Positions 28,165-36,858 of a DNA stretch of 64,000 nucleotides are shown piece by piece. The translations under genes were made by a program, and so were the position numbers. The DNA comes from an uncultured Eubacteriales bacterium (GTDB taxonomy: Bacteria > Bacillota > Clostridia > Christensenellales > CAG-314), in assembly GCA_949289125.1 (NCBI GenBank), contig CASEME010000020.1:24552-88551 (forward strand), given 5' to 3'. A model generated the notes under the pieces. It searched no databases and was not told where the DNA came from. It saw only the letters and a list, made by a program, of their open reading frames with translations. Each line of letters begins with the position of its first letter. Within the stretch, counting starts at the first letter, position 1.

Positions 28165-29425
28165 TGCTAATACTCTCCAAAAATTTTTGTTTGTATTTGT
28201 AGTCTATTGTCGTGTCTATTGACACAAAACCCGTACGCAACAAATGATTGTTGACAAATGTTTTGTTTTCCAAATACACATAACACGCCGACTCGTTGTC
28301 GCTGCTATCCCCCAAGCTATCATACTTCAAAAACACTTTGTGTCCCTTGAATTTATTTTGCAGATATTCGATAGCTTGTTGCTTATGTTCGGCATTTTCT
28401 TTGATACCCAACAAACGGACTATCCTTCCGTTATTTAACAGTAGCTTTTCGGGAGAAACAACTTGTTTTACGATGTATAACTCAGTCTTTTGGGATGAAT
28501 TGCTATCGATTTTTGATCCGAATTGCAGCTTTTTTACATCAACCTTTTTATCCATTTTGTGTGGATCTTTGAATAAGTATGGCAACTTGTCCAAAGAAAA
28601 GGTATTGTCCATAACCTTAGAAAAAGTGACAACAGCATTTTGTTCACTGCTAACGCTACCCAACTTTTCTCTGATTATCGGTATAAACTTTTCATTTATC
28701 TCATAACCTATTGAGTTGCGTTGCAAATTGATTGCAGCAAAAGAAGTAGTTCCGCTTCCCAAAAACGGATCGAGTACAGTTTCTCCCACAAACGAAAACA
28801 TTTTAATTAAACGTTTGGGCAGTTCTTCGGGAAACATTGCAAGGTGTTCTGATTGTCTAACACCACTAAAGTTCCAATGCGAAGCAAAATATTCATTCCA
28901 CTCTTGTTTGGACAGCTCCGATTTCTGCTTTTGTTCTGCAGTCGGCTTTGGCGCATTGCCCAATTTTTTGAAAATGAGTATAAACTCATAGTCCATTTTC
29001 AATATACCGTTTCTCGGGTAGGGAAAACTACCCATAACTGCTCCGCCACCCGAAGTATTCATTGTGGTAGCCTTTTGCCAAATAATTGCACCCATGTAGT
29101 CCATGCCCAAAGTTTCGCAAAACCGAATTATTTCGGTACGAATAGGAATAACTTTGTATCGTCCGTAATATACCGAACGCGCAAATTGATCTCCTATATT
29201 GATGCAAAGCCTACATCCGTCTGCAAGTACTCGATAACACTCTTGCCAAACAAGATTAAGATTGTTGATATATTCCTCGTAACTGTCGTTAAAACCTATT
29301 TGGTTGTCGTCACCGTAATCTTTTAACTGCCAATACGGGGGAGAGGTAATTATCAGCTGAACAGATTTATCTTTAATCTGTTTCATGCTACGACTGTCTC
29401 CCAAAATAACCTTATGATTTGTCAT
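28130..29425 (-). CDS. N4/N6-type DNA methyltransferase fused to SNase-like domain
   Basis: 431 residues. Residues ~1-265 are a beta-class amino methyltransferase: catalytic TSPPYW (~30) comes before the AdoMet-binding block DPFLGSGTT (~220), as in N4-cytosine or N6-adenine enzymes that pair with MjaI-like nucleases. Residues ~315-425 resemble a staphylococcal-nuclease-like OB domain (GRIVRLLGIKEN, VFLKYDSLGD, CYVYLENKTFVNNHLLRTG). Whether that domain is catalytic is unclear; the Arg/Glu set of active SNase is not obvious. GAGG RBS upstream. First gene of the R-M pair. Confidence 0.85.
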   Translation of the reverse strand: MTNHKVILGDSRSMKQIKDKSVQLIITSPPYWQLKDYGDDNQIGFNDSYEEYINNLNLVWQECYRVLADGCRLCINIGDQFARSVYYGRYKVIPIRTEIIRFCETLGMDYMGAIIWQKATTMNTSGGGAVMGSFPYPRNGILKMDYEFILIFKKLGNAPKPTAEQKQKSELSKQEWNEYFASHWNFSGVRQSEHLAMFPEELPKRLIKMFSFVGETVLDPFLGSGTTSFAAINLQRNSIGYEINEKFIPIIREKLGSVSSEQNAVVTFSKVMDNTFSLDKLPYLFKDPHKMDKKVDVKKLQFGSKIDSNSSQKTELYIVKQVVSPEKLLLNNGRIVRLLGIKENAEHKQQAIEYLQNKFKGHKVFLKYDSLGDSSDNESACYVYLENKTFVNNHLLRTGFVSIDTTIDYKYKQKFLESISNGKGMDTEYRN

Positions 29426-29673
29426 AAAAATTTCCTCAGTGCTATTACTATATCACAAAGTGCACTTAATTACAAGCACATATTATTTGGACAGTAGCCA
29501 CACATCACATATCAAAGTATGCTTTTTATTGTTGAATGTTATAAAACAACAGTCAGCTGTATTATGCGCCTTACCAAACAACGTGCAAAAGAAAATACAA
29601 ACTGTTAGTTGTGTTTCTCTTACACAGACACATTGTAGTTTTACCTTAAAAAACGAAGTAACACTGCGCGATA
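29426..29673. other. Upstream region of the MjaI-type R-M pair
   Basis: No gene seen between the methyltransferase start and the 94-bp repeats; an ORF on the plus strand here lacks coding character and any RBS. Confidence 0.5.
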
Positions 29674-29959
29674 AAAAGGACTGCCGACAATCAGCTGACC
29701 TGCTTTATTATCCTCAAGTAGTAAATTGCTAACATACTTGGCGCGCCTTACGAAGCGGCGCGGCAAAAAAAGGACTGCCAATAATCAGCTGCCTGCTTTT
29801 TATCCTCAAGCAGCAAATTCTTAATTTACTTGGCGCGCCTTACGAAGCGGCGCGGCAAAAAAAAAGGACTGCCAATAATCAGCTGACCTGCTTTATTATC
29901 CTCAAGCAGTAAATTGCTAACATACTTGGCGCGCCTTACGAAGCGGCGCAGCAAAAAAA
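29674..29959. repeat. Three tandem 94-bp repeats beside tRNA-Arg
   Basis: The GGACTGCC core recurs at 29678, 29772, 29866 and 29960, an exact 94-bp period. Units 1 and 3 are almost identical; unit 2 differs by a few substitutions and short indels. Each unit contains TTGGCGCGCC followed by TTACGAAGCGGCGCGGC, able to form a 6-bp GC stem. On the minus strand each unit carries GGCGCGCCAA, the last ten bases around the 3' end of the adjoining tRNA. The fourth, partial unit is the tRNA terminator. Confidence 0.92.
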
Positions 29960-29989
29960 GGACTGCCGATCATCAGCAGTCCTTTTTTT
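29953..29989 (-). terminator. Terminator of tRNA-Arg(ACG)
   Basis: On the minus strand, stem GGACTGC / GCAGTCC with seven T after it, directly following the tRNA 3' end. Confidence 0.88.
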
Positions 29990-30065
29990 GGCGCGCCATA
30001 AGGAGCTCGAATCCCTAACCTTTGGTTCCGTAGACCAACGCTCTATCCAATTGAGCTAATGGCGC
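29989..30065 (-). tRNA. tRNA-Arg (anticodon ACG)
   Basis: 77 nt with encoded CCA. The acceptor GCGCCAT pairs with ATGGCGC. The anticodon loop CTACGGA in TTGGT/ACCAA gives ACG. T loop GATTCGAGC. Its 3' end faces the 94-bp repeats and the MjaI-type R-M pair. Confidence 0.95.
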
Positions 30066-30140
30066 ATAAGCCGTAGACGTTACGCATACAAGTGTGTATA
30101 CACAACGTTTACGCATATTGCACTTTCAAAGTGCTTTAGT

Positions 30141-30169
30141 ATTATACAGCAACAGCACAATATTGTCAA
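30141..30169 (-). promoter_or_regulatory. Promoter of tRNA-Arg(ACG)
   Basis: Minus strand TTGACA, 17-bp spacer, TATAAT (consensus). Confidence 0.88.
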
Positions 30170-30276
30170 CCGAATAATAAAAAAAATGTGCAATATATGA
30201 CTTTGGGCGCTACACGGTATATACTACCCATAATGAAAAAAATTGCTACAAATTTTGCCAATTTTCGTCAACATAA

Positions 30277-30305
30277 TTGACATAAACAATGCTTACGTCT
30301 ATAAT
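30277..30305 (+). promoter_or_regulatory. Promoter of amidohydrolase gene
   Basis: TTGACA, 17-bp spacer, TATAAT; the start codon follows 23 bp later after GATGAGG. Confidence 0.9.
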
Positions 30306-30327
30306 CTTAGTTGTGATGAGGTAAAGT

Positions 30328-31899
30328 ATGCAAACTTTGTATTATGGCGGCAATATACTTACAATGTCAAAAAAGATGTACACCGAGGCTATTGTGACCG
30401 AAGAGGATACAATTATCTTTGAAGGTACGCTCAAAGCTGCCAAAAAATTTGTCAACAAAACACACCGCACAGTCAATCTCAAAGGCTGTGCTTTGATGCC
30501 CTCTTTTGTAGAAGCGCACGCACATTTTAACGATATTGTATATGGCTACCTCAGTATTGACGCAAGAGAGTATTGGCAGACAGACGACTTGTTGCAAGCA
30601 ATAGTAGAGTTTGTACGACACAACAATCTTACTACCGACCAATGGGTAATAGTACGCCACTTTGACAATATGCGTATGCAAAAGCAGTCTTTCCCCACCC
30701 TTGCCGAGCTCGACCAAGCAGCACCCGACAACCCTGTGGTAATACTGCATATCAACAACCGTATGGGCATATTCAATAGCAAAGCGTACGAATTGGCACA
30801 ACAGCTGTACAATGACAGTTCACTTACTGCTCACAACGGCTATGTTGTACAAGAAGAATATATGCGATTGGCACACGCAGTGCAATCGCCTTCCGAACAA
30901 AATATATTGGACGCTGTAGGCATAGCGCAACGTACACTGCTCAAAAACGGTGTCACCACCGCAACAGACTGCGTACTTACTCAGGACTATATGTCTATAT
31001 TGCGCCAAATTGTAGACAATCATCTGTTGCAAATGGATGTTGCAGCATACGTGGAATATAGCGCATACGATGGTTTTCGCAGGGCTTTTGACAACTGCAT
31101 AGACAAATATTATAACGGTTTCCGATTGGCAGGCATAGGCATTATTATTGACGGAGACCTACACCACCAAAGCGCGCGTGTCAACGATGGATATATCAAC
31201 GACCAACAAAACAACGGCAAACAGTTGCTTAGCAATCAACGCCTTGTAAAAGTGATGCAGACGGCAAGCAAATACGGTGCACAACTTGCCATACAAGCAA
31301 ACGGCGATGTGGCAGTAAAACAAGCGTTGTGGTGTTATGACAAATTGGACGCCAACATATACAGACGTGCCCGTATGAGCCCTATACTTGCGCATGCACA
31401 CATTGTGGAACAGACATTGCTCAAAAAAATGCACCACTTGCGCATTAGCCCGTGCTTCTTTATTGACGACATTGTGCGTCACGGTGATATAGATTTGCAC
31501 TTGTTAGGCAACAAATTTTTCCGCAACTGCTATCCGCTGAAGTCTGCACAAGATATGCACATCAAATATTCGTTGTGCCGTGACATTGGCGACACAGCTT
31601 CCAGCCCACTCAGTTGTGTACAAAACGCAGTACTGCGCACAACAAACGGTGGTATTGTGCTTAATGAAGCTGAAAAGGTTGCTCCTATAGACGCCCTGCG
31701 CGCTGTTACTGTCAATGCTGCACACGCATTGAAGGAAGATGACAAAAAAGGCACTCTTTTGCGTGGCAAAAAAGCAGACATGGTAATATTGTCCGACGAT
31801 CCTACCACTGTTGCAGACCGCAAAATAGCACAAATTAAGGTTATGCAAACAATCAAGGACGGAGTTGCCGTATATACAAATAAGCTGTGGCAACAGTAA
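30328..31899 (+). CDS. YtcJ-like amidohydrolase
   Basis: 523 residues. An N-terminal beta domain is followed by the metal motif SFVEAHAHF (~60). The usual second His of the family (VHAIGD) is replaced by Gln in AIQANGDVAVKQAL (~330), while a His remains in ILAHAHIVEQ. The C-terminal block NAAHALKEDDKKGTLLRGKKADMVIL is typical of amidohydrolases. Relatives hydrolyse N-formyl or N-acyl substrates in the cytosol. The missing ligand suggests altered metal binding or loss of activity. Own promoter and terminator. Confidence 0.8.
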   Translation: MQTLYYGGNILTMSKKMYTEAIVTEEDTIIFEGTLKAAKKFVNKTHRTVNLKGCALMPSFVEAHAHFNDIVYGYLSIDAREYWQTDDLLQAIVEFVRHNNLTTDQWVIVRHFDNMRMQKQSFPTLAELDQAAPDNPVVILHINNRMGIFNSKAYELAQQLYNDSSLTAHNGYVVQEEYMRLAHAVQSPSEQNILDAVGIAQRTLLKNGVTTATDCVLTQDYMSILRQIVDNHLLQMDVAAYVEYSAYDGFRRAFDNCIDKYYNGFRLAGIGIIIDGDLHHQSARVNDGYINDQQNNGKQLLSNQRLVKVMQTASKYGAQLAIQANGDVAVKQALWCYDKLDANIYRRARMSPILAHAHIVEQTLLKKMHHLRISPCFFIDDIVRHGDIDLHLLGNKFFRNCYPLKSAQDMHIKYSLCRDIGDTASSPLSCVQNAVLRTTNGGIVLNEAEKVAPIDALRAVTVNAAHALKEDDKKGTLLRGKKADMVILSDDPTTVADRKIAQIKVMQTIKDGVAVYTNKLWQQ

Positions 31900-31973
31900 T
31901 TTTGCCAACATCAATCACATAGAGTTGTCGCAGACAACACAATACACAAATATCAGCATTACCAAATATACAC

Positions 31974-32004
31974 AAAAGCACACCTGTTTTGCAGGTGTGC
32001 TTTT
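31974..32004. terminator. Terminator after amidohydrolase
   Basis: Stem AAAAGCACACCTG / CAGGTGTGCTTTT with a 5-nt loop; works for both converging genes. Confidence 0.9.
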
Positions 32005-32034
32005 GTATTCTCTGTTACTTTGTAGTTGTCGTTA

Positions 32035-32505
32035 TCAATAATTGTAATATAGTCCGTAGTGCCGCTCTCTCAACAGTGTTTCGTGTTCAAAGTCTATATC
32101 GTATTTGTGCAGTTGGGTATAAGCCACCGCTCTTTTTACCGTTATTTCCAATATACACACTGTCGGATCTGCCTCATTTACCATATCTACATACACATCG
32201 GCAAGCTCACGGCGCACCACTTTGCGCAGTTCGGCATTGGCTTCAAGCAAGGGATGACCGATATTTTTGGCTACGCCGTACAGTTTTTGCGCTTTGTACA
32301 CCAAGGCTACACGCGGATTGCGTGTAATTTCTGCCACCTTATTGGTATTGCTGTGCGTAACAACATACATCTTGTCATTGTGCATAAACGAGTATACCGA
32401 ACGTATATTGACGCCTTGTTCTGTCTGTGTTGCCATAGCATAGATAAGACGCTCTCCAAAACGCTCTCTTACCACTTCGCAGGCTCTGCCCCAATATTCT
32501 TGCAT
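32035..32505 (-). CDS. Pyridoxamine 5'-phosphate oxidase-like FMN protein
   Basis: 156 residues; GGGAGG RBS. Split-barrel flavin-binding fold signs: VNIRSVYSFMHNDKMYVVTH and ITRNPRVALVYKAQKLYG. Many clostridial members are FMN-binding stress or antibiotic-resistance-like reductases of unknown substrate. Cytosolic and monocistronic. Confidence 0.75.
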   Translation of the reverse strand: MQEYWGRACEVVRERFGERLIYAMATQTEQGVNIRSVYSFMHNDKMYVVTHSNTNKVAEITRNPRVALVYKAQKLYGVAKNIGHPLLEANAELRKVVRRELADVYVDMVNEADPTVCILEITVKRAVAYTQLHKYDIDFEHETLLRERHYGLYYNY

Positions 32506-32580
32506 ACCAAACCTCCCTTTTGCTTTTTGTCGTTCTTAATTATATTTTACCATAAAAGTACACTATGTCAATACCAAAAA

Positions 32581-32620
32581 TATGCACGTCCGCTTTTTTT
32601 ATTAACGGGCGTGCACAAAA
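32581..32620 (-). terminator. Terminator of htpG
   Basis: Minus-strand stem TGCACGCCCG / CGGACGTGCA with one wobble, then TATTTTT. Confidence 0.7.
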
Positions 32621-32624
32621 AAAT

Positions 32625-34490
32625 TTATTCTGCAAGCAACATGCACACTTCAGAGGACAGTTCGGCTACATTGTCGACAGGCAAACCTTCTATAAGCCTT
32701 GCCAATTTGTACAAAATATCGGCATACTTTTGAAGTTTGTCTTTGTCCGATACAAACAGTTGTTGCAACTTTGCATATACAGGGTGTTGTACGTTGATTT
32801 CCAACACTTTGTCGGCTTTTATCTTGTTGGTTTGCTGAGGCATGCTATTGAGCACTTTTTCCATCTCAATAGACACTTCTCCCTTAGTGGTAAGGCACAC
32901 AGGGTGATTGCTAAGTTGCTGAGTGCCCACAACGTCCACAACTTCACCTTTGAGACTTTCTTTTATCCATTGCAACATCTGCTTATCTTGCTCGGAGTAC
33001 TCTGCTGTTTGTTCGCCACTCTCTGCCGATACCGAACGGAAAGGCTTGTCGTTGTATTTGTCCAACATTTTCAACGCAAACTCGTCCACGTCATCCGTAA
33101 GACACAGTACGTCATAGCCCTTTGCAAGCACTTTGTCGCATTGAGGCAGACATTTGATAGCCTCTACAGTATTGCCGCAAGCATAATAGATATGCTCCTG
33201 ACCTTCTTTCATACTGTCTGTATAATCTTTGAGCGTTATCAGTTTGTTGTTGCTAAGAGAGTAGAACAAAAGCAAATCCTTCAGTTTGTCCTTGTTAGCA
33301 CCCCAATCGGCATACACACCGTACTTGAGTTGCAAACCGAACGTGAGGAAAAACTTTTCGTAGTTTTCTCTATCCTTGTTCAACAAGTCGGTCAATTCGG
33401 AAGTAATCTTTTTCTCTATATTAGAAGCAATCAACTTCAATCTTCTGTCGTGCTGAATGGTCTCACGCGAGATATTGAGCGTCAACTTGCTGTCCACAAG
33501 ACCTTTTACAAAACTGTAGTAATCGGGCAACAACTGCTCGCACTTGTCTGTTATCAACACACCGTCCGAATACAACCTCAAACCTTTTTCATAATTTTTG
33601 GTGTAATAGTTGTAAGGTGCGTGCGAAGGAATATACAACAAGGCTTTGTAATCTACCACGCCTTCTGCCGAAGTATGCACTACTTTAAGAGGCGGTTCAA
33701 AGTCGTAAAAAGTCTCTTTGTAAAATTCGTCATATTGTTCTTTTGTGACTTCGGACTTGCTCTTTCTCCACAACGGCACCATGCTGTTGACAGTCTGCCA
33801 CTCCTGCTTAGTTTGCTTCACTTCTCCCTTGTCGTCATAATCCTTAACTTCAACAAGCAACTGTATGGGATAGCGTATATAGTCCGAATATTTTTTGATA
33901 AGCGAGCGCAAAGTGTATTGGTCGGCAAACTTGCTGTAGTCCTCTTCCTCGATGTCGGGCTTGAGATGAATGACAATTTTGGTACCTCTTTCGGGCAAAT
34001 CTGCGCTCTTAATGCTGTAACCTTCCACACCGTCCGATGTCCATACATTGCCTTTTTCGTCATCAAAACTACGTGAATACACTTCTACTTTATCTCCCAC
34101 CATAAAAGCAGAATAAAAACCAACGCCAAATCTGCCTATTATGTCGATATCCTCTGTACTTTGTTCTTTTGCGTCGGTGTTTTCCGTTTTCCACTGTTCC
34201 GAACCACTTTTTGCTATTGTGCCAAGATTGTCTTCCAACTCTTTGGCGGTCATGCCTATGCCGTTGTCGGCAATGGTCAATGTGCGTGCCTCTTTGTCGC
34301 AAGATACTTTGATGGCAAAGTCCTCTCGGGTAAGTCCGCTGATGCCACCCGTAAGACTCTTGTAGTACAATTTGTCTATAGCGTCACTTGCATTGCTCAA
34401 TAGTTCTCTCAAAAAAATTTCTTTGTTGGTGTATATAGAATTGATCATTATATCCAAAACTTTTTTGGATTCTGTCTTAAACTTCTTCAT
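32625..34490 (-). CDS. htpG: Hsp90 chaperone HtpG
   Basis: 621 residues, full family length. The GHKL ATPase N-terminus has KEIFLRELLSNASDAIDKL, LTIADNGIGMTAKEL and GRFGVGFYSAFMV. The middle domain and C-terminal dimer domain follow (PVYAKLQQL near the end). It folds client proteins in the cytosol under heat stress. It lies 70 bp after hsp20, separated by a hairpin with only a weak T tail, so part of its transcription may come from the HrcA-controlled hsp20 promoter. Confidence 0.97.
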   Translation of the reverse strand: MKKFKTESKKVLDIMINSIYTNKEIFLRELLSNASDAIDKLYYKSLTGGISGLTREDFAIKVSCDKEARTLTIADNGIGMTAKELEDNLGTIAKSGSEQWKTENTDAKEQSTEDIDIIGRFGVGFYSAFMVGDKVEVYSRSFDDEKGNVWTSDGVEGYSIKSADLPERGTKIVIHLKPDIEEEDYSKFADQYTLRSLIKKYSDYIRYPIQLLVEVKDYDDKGEVKQTKQEWQTVNSMVPLWRKSKSEVTKEQYDEFYKETFYDFEPPLKVVHTSAEGVVDYKALLYIPSHAPYNYYTKNYEKGLRLYSDGVLITDKCEQLLPDYYSFVKGLVDSKLTLNISRETIQHDRRLKLIASNIEKKITSELTDLLNKDRENYEKFFLTFGLQLKYGVYADWGANKDKLKDLLLFYSLSNNKLITLKDYTDSMKEGQEHIYYACGNTVEAIKCLPQCDKVLAKGYDVLCLTDDVDEFALKMLDKYNDKPFRSVSAESGEQTAEYSEQDKQMLQWIKESLKGEVVDVVGTQQLSNHPVCLTTKGEVSIEMEKVLNSMPQQTNKIKADKVLEINVQHPVYAKLQQLFVSDKDKLQKYADILYKLARLIEGLPVDNVAELSSEVCMLLAE

Positions 34491-34517
34491 ACTTGCTCCT
34501 TAATTGTAATACAACAA

Positions 34518-34544
34518 AGAGCCGTACCGTGTTGGTACGACTCT
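34518..34544 (-). terminator. Hairpin between hsp20 and htpG
   Basis: Minus-strand stem AGAGTCGTACC / GGTACGGCTCT with a 5-nt loop, followed by TTGTTGT rather than a clean T run; an attenuating or partial terminator. Confidence 0.6.
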
Positions 34545-34560
34545 GTGCGTACTGTTGTTA

Positions 34561-34971
34561 TTATTCAATATCAATCTTGTGTTCGTTGACTTCGGGCGCC
34601 TGTTTGGGCACAACAACACTCAACACGCCGTTGTTGTACTTTGCCTTAACATTTTTCTCGTCTACTTCGCCAAGATAGTACGAACGTGTGCACTGCATGC
34701 TACGCTCTCTTGCTATATAATTGCTTTGCTCATTTTCCTGCTCTTCTTTGCAAGCGGAAACAACAAGGTTGCCTTTTTCCAATTTGAGGCTTATGTCCTT
34801 TTTGTCAAAACCGGGCAGGTCGATGTCCAAAACATATTCTTTCTCGGTTTCCTTAACGTCGGTACGCATCCATTTGCTACCGTTACTGCCAAAGAAAGAA
34901 CGGAAGAAATCATACGGTGTATCAAATTGGTCGCTCAAATCGCGGTTTTTCTTAGTGATGTAGTATTTCAT
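34561..34971 (-). CDS. Hsp20/alpha-crystallin small heat shock protein
   Basis: 136 residues. The alpha-crystallin domain runs from about residue 35 (KEYVLDIDLPGFDKKDIS) to the closing NGVLSVVVPKQ, with the middle block SMQCTRSYYLGEVDEKNV. It holds unfolded proteins in the cytosol without ATP. GGAGAT RBS. The CIRCE site and strong promoter upstream point to HrcA control. Confidence 0.93.
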   Translation of the reverse strand: MKYYITKKNRDLSDQFDTPYDFFRSFFGSNGSKWMRTDVKETEKEYVLDIDLPGFDKKDISLKLEKGNLVVSACKEEQENEQSNYIARERSMQCTRSYYLGEVDEKNVKAKYNNGVLSVVVPKQAPEVNEHKIDIE

Positions 34972-35040
34972 AATGGTATCTCCTATAATGCTGTATTGAG
35001 AAAGGTTTTACAAGCGTTTAGCAAACTTAAGTTTTATTTG

Positions 35041-35067
35041 TTAGCACTCTTTCCCTTTGACTGCTAA
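35041..35067. promoter_or_regulatory. CIRCE operator (HrcA site)
   Basis: TTAGCACTC, nine bases, GACTGCTAA: the CIRCE consensus with one mismatch (GAG to GAC in the right arm as written). It lies just downstream of the hsp20 -10 box on the minus strand, so HrcA binding would block this promoter. Confidence 0.92.
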
Positions 35068-35068
35068 T

Positions 35069-35096
35069 ATTATAGCACATATATTTCAAATGTCAA
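35069..35096 (-). promoter_or_regulatory. hsp20 promoter
   Basis: Minus strand TTGACA, 16-bp spacer, TATAAT, next to CIRCE. Confidence 0.88.
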
Positions 35097-35319
35097 CTGC
35101 TATACAGCAAAATTTTCAAAAATTTTTTGTCAAAATTTGTTCTATTTGGCTTTGTAGCCCTCAGCCCGTACATTTATATATTACTTAGCCATTTTTACCG
35201 CTTAGTACTGTTGTTATACAAAAAAAAACGCTGTCTCTGTATATCGAGACAGCGATTGGACACATTATGTAGTTGCTAACCGTTGCAATCATTGCAACAC
35301 AATATTATTTCACAACAGA

Positions 35320-36162
35320 TTAACGTATATTTTTGGAGGCAAGCACATTGCTAAGCTCCACCATCTTCTCCACCGACAACGACTCACCGCGAATATTAGA
35401 CGGCAAATCTATATCTGCAAGTATATTTTCTGCCACAACTCTATCAATACCAAAAGTGTTAACAAGGTTGTTGACCAACGTTTTGCGGCGCATGGCAAAG
35501 GCGCAACGCGTTGTTTTGCCAAACAACTTGATGTCGTCAATGTTGTGCTTGTTTCTGTTCATCTTGATATTGATAACCGCACTGTCCACATTGGGCACAG
35601 GATAAAACAACGTGCGGTCGAGCACCTTGATAAGGCTTACGTCTGCAACTACTTGCACTGCCACCGTTATTGCACCATAGTCTTTTGTGTTTTCCTTAGC
35701 ACAAAGACGTTGTGCCACTTCCTTTTGAATTGTAAGCGTAAGACTTGCAACTTTGTCACTACCTTCCACAAACTTCATAATAAGCGGCGTAGTTATATAA
35801 TATGGTATATTGGCTACCACTTTGTATGGTTTGTTGTCTGTATATTGCTTTTCTATTGCAGATACTTCTTGCTTCATCACGTCCGCCATCACTACTTCAC
35901 AGTTGTTGTAATTTGCCAAAGTTATTGCAAGTATGCTTTGCAAATTGCGGTCTATTTCAAAGGCGACTACTCGCTTTGCCGCACGACAAATACTACCCGT
36001 CAATGTGCCTGCGCCTGCGCCTATTTCCAACACAACGTCCTCTTTGGTGATACCGGACAGTTGTACAATCTCGTCCAACAACTGCTCGTCAGTTAAAAAG
36101 TTTTGCCCAAACTGTTTGTTAAAACGAAAGTTGTGCTGTTTCAAAATATCTTTTATTTGCAT
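35320..36162 (-). CDS. rsmA: 16S rRNA dimethyladenosine transferase KsgA/RsmA
   Basis: 280 residues from ATG 36162 (GAGGTAATT RBS), not the longer upstream start. Motifs: FGQNFLTDEQ, AdoMet-binding VLEIGAGAGTLTG, catalytic NIPYYITTPL, and FYPVPNVDSAV. It dimethylates two adjacent adenines in helix 45 of 16S rRNA during 30S assembly. Usual length for the family. Confidence 0.96.
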   Translation of the reverse strand: MQIKDILKQHNFRFNKQFGQNFLTDEQLLDEIVQLSGITKEDVVLEIGAGAGTLTGSICRAAKRVVAFEIDRNLQSILAITLANYNNCEVVMADVMKQEVSAIEKQYTDNKPYKVVANIPYYITTPLIMKFVEGSDKVASLTLTIQKEVAQRLCAKENTKDYGAITVAVQVVADVSLIKVLDRTLFYPVPNVDSAVINIKMNRNKHNIDDIKLFGKTTRCAFAMRRKTLVNNLVNTFGIDRVVAENILADIDLPSNIRGESLSVEKMVELSNVLASKNIR

Positions 36163-36264
36163 AATAATTACCTCATAGGTTGGAATGTAGCGGACTACAC
36201 ACTGCAGTTTGTCTCGTACCAATATGCAACAGTTGCCCAAATTGCTTGTTTTTTTCTTGATAAT

Positions 36265-36292
36265 GAAAAAGGGTGCTTGCATCACCCTTTAG
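36265..36292 (-). terminator. Terminator of 2TM gene
   Basis: Stem AAAGGGTG / CACCCTTT with a T run on the minus strand. Confidence 0.75.
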
Positions 36293-36351
36293 TTTTACGG
36301 TTATAATGTTTTGTAGACAAATTTTGCAAAGCTATGTCTTGACACAGCAAA

Positions 36352-36783
36352 TTACTGTTGCTGATGAGCTTGCGCCTGCTCCGTATCGTCATCAGTCTGC
36401 ACCTGCCGTCTGTATTTGCGTACCAATCGGTAAATTTCCCCCAATTTCCAATAGGACAGCAAAAAGAACACAACTACGCTTAGCCACAGTACAAACGATA
36501 TAAATATAACCAACGGACGATTGTCTGCAAGCACAATGCCCAATCCAACAGACAGCACAATAAACACAATAAAGGCTATTGTCGTCATTATGCTTATAGA
36601 TACAAAAGTACCAAATACTATCGTTTTGTGCACAACAGGTTTTAGCTGTTCGGGCGTAAAGTTGTCCGATTTTTTAACATACGGCAACACATATTTTTTT
36701 TGTTTGCGTCTATGCTGAACGGATATTTTTACCGTTTCTTGCTTTTTGCGCAATTTTTTTTCTTTGCGAGTTTGCCCCGACAT
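36352..36783 (-). CDS. Small two-TM protein, unknown
   Basis: 143 residues. A very basic N-terminus (RKEKKLRKKQE) is followed by two TM segments at ~55-82 and ~88-112 and a Gln/Asp-rich tail. Both ends are predicted cytosolic. No family recognised and no clear RBS; kept because the frame is clean, has its own terminator and lies in line with its neighbours. Confidence 0.6.
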   Translation of the reverse strand: MSGQTRKEKKLRKKQETVKISVQHRRKQKKYVLPYVKKSDNFTPEQLKPVVHKTIVFGTFVSISIMTTIAFIVFIVLSVGLGIVLADNRPLVIFISFVLWLSVVVFFLLSYWKLGEIYRLVRKYRRQVQTDDDTEQAQAHQQQ

Positions 36784-36858
36784 AATTTACAACTTACAAC
36801 GTCGTAGTTGCAAGTTTTCCCCCTTTGTAAACTACTTTGACAGCACATGAGACACATC

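Noticed and set aside
29439..29732. 97-codon plus-strand open frame
   Set aside because: Low-complexity product running into the 94-bp repeats, no RBS.
29674..29959. CRISPR array
   Set aside because: Units are contiguous 94-bp repeats with no spacers of constant length and no cas genes.
32565..34076. 503-codon plus-strand open frame
   Set aside because: Antisense shadow of htpG; its product is a Phe/Val/His-rich string with no family, and htpG is certain.
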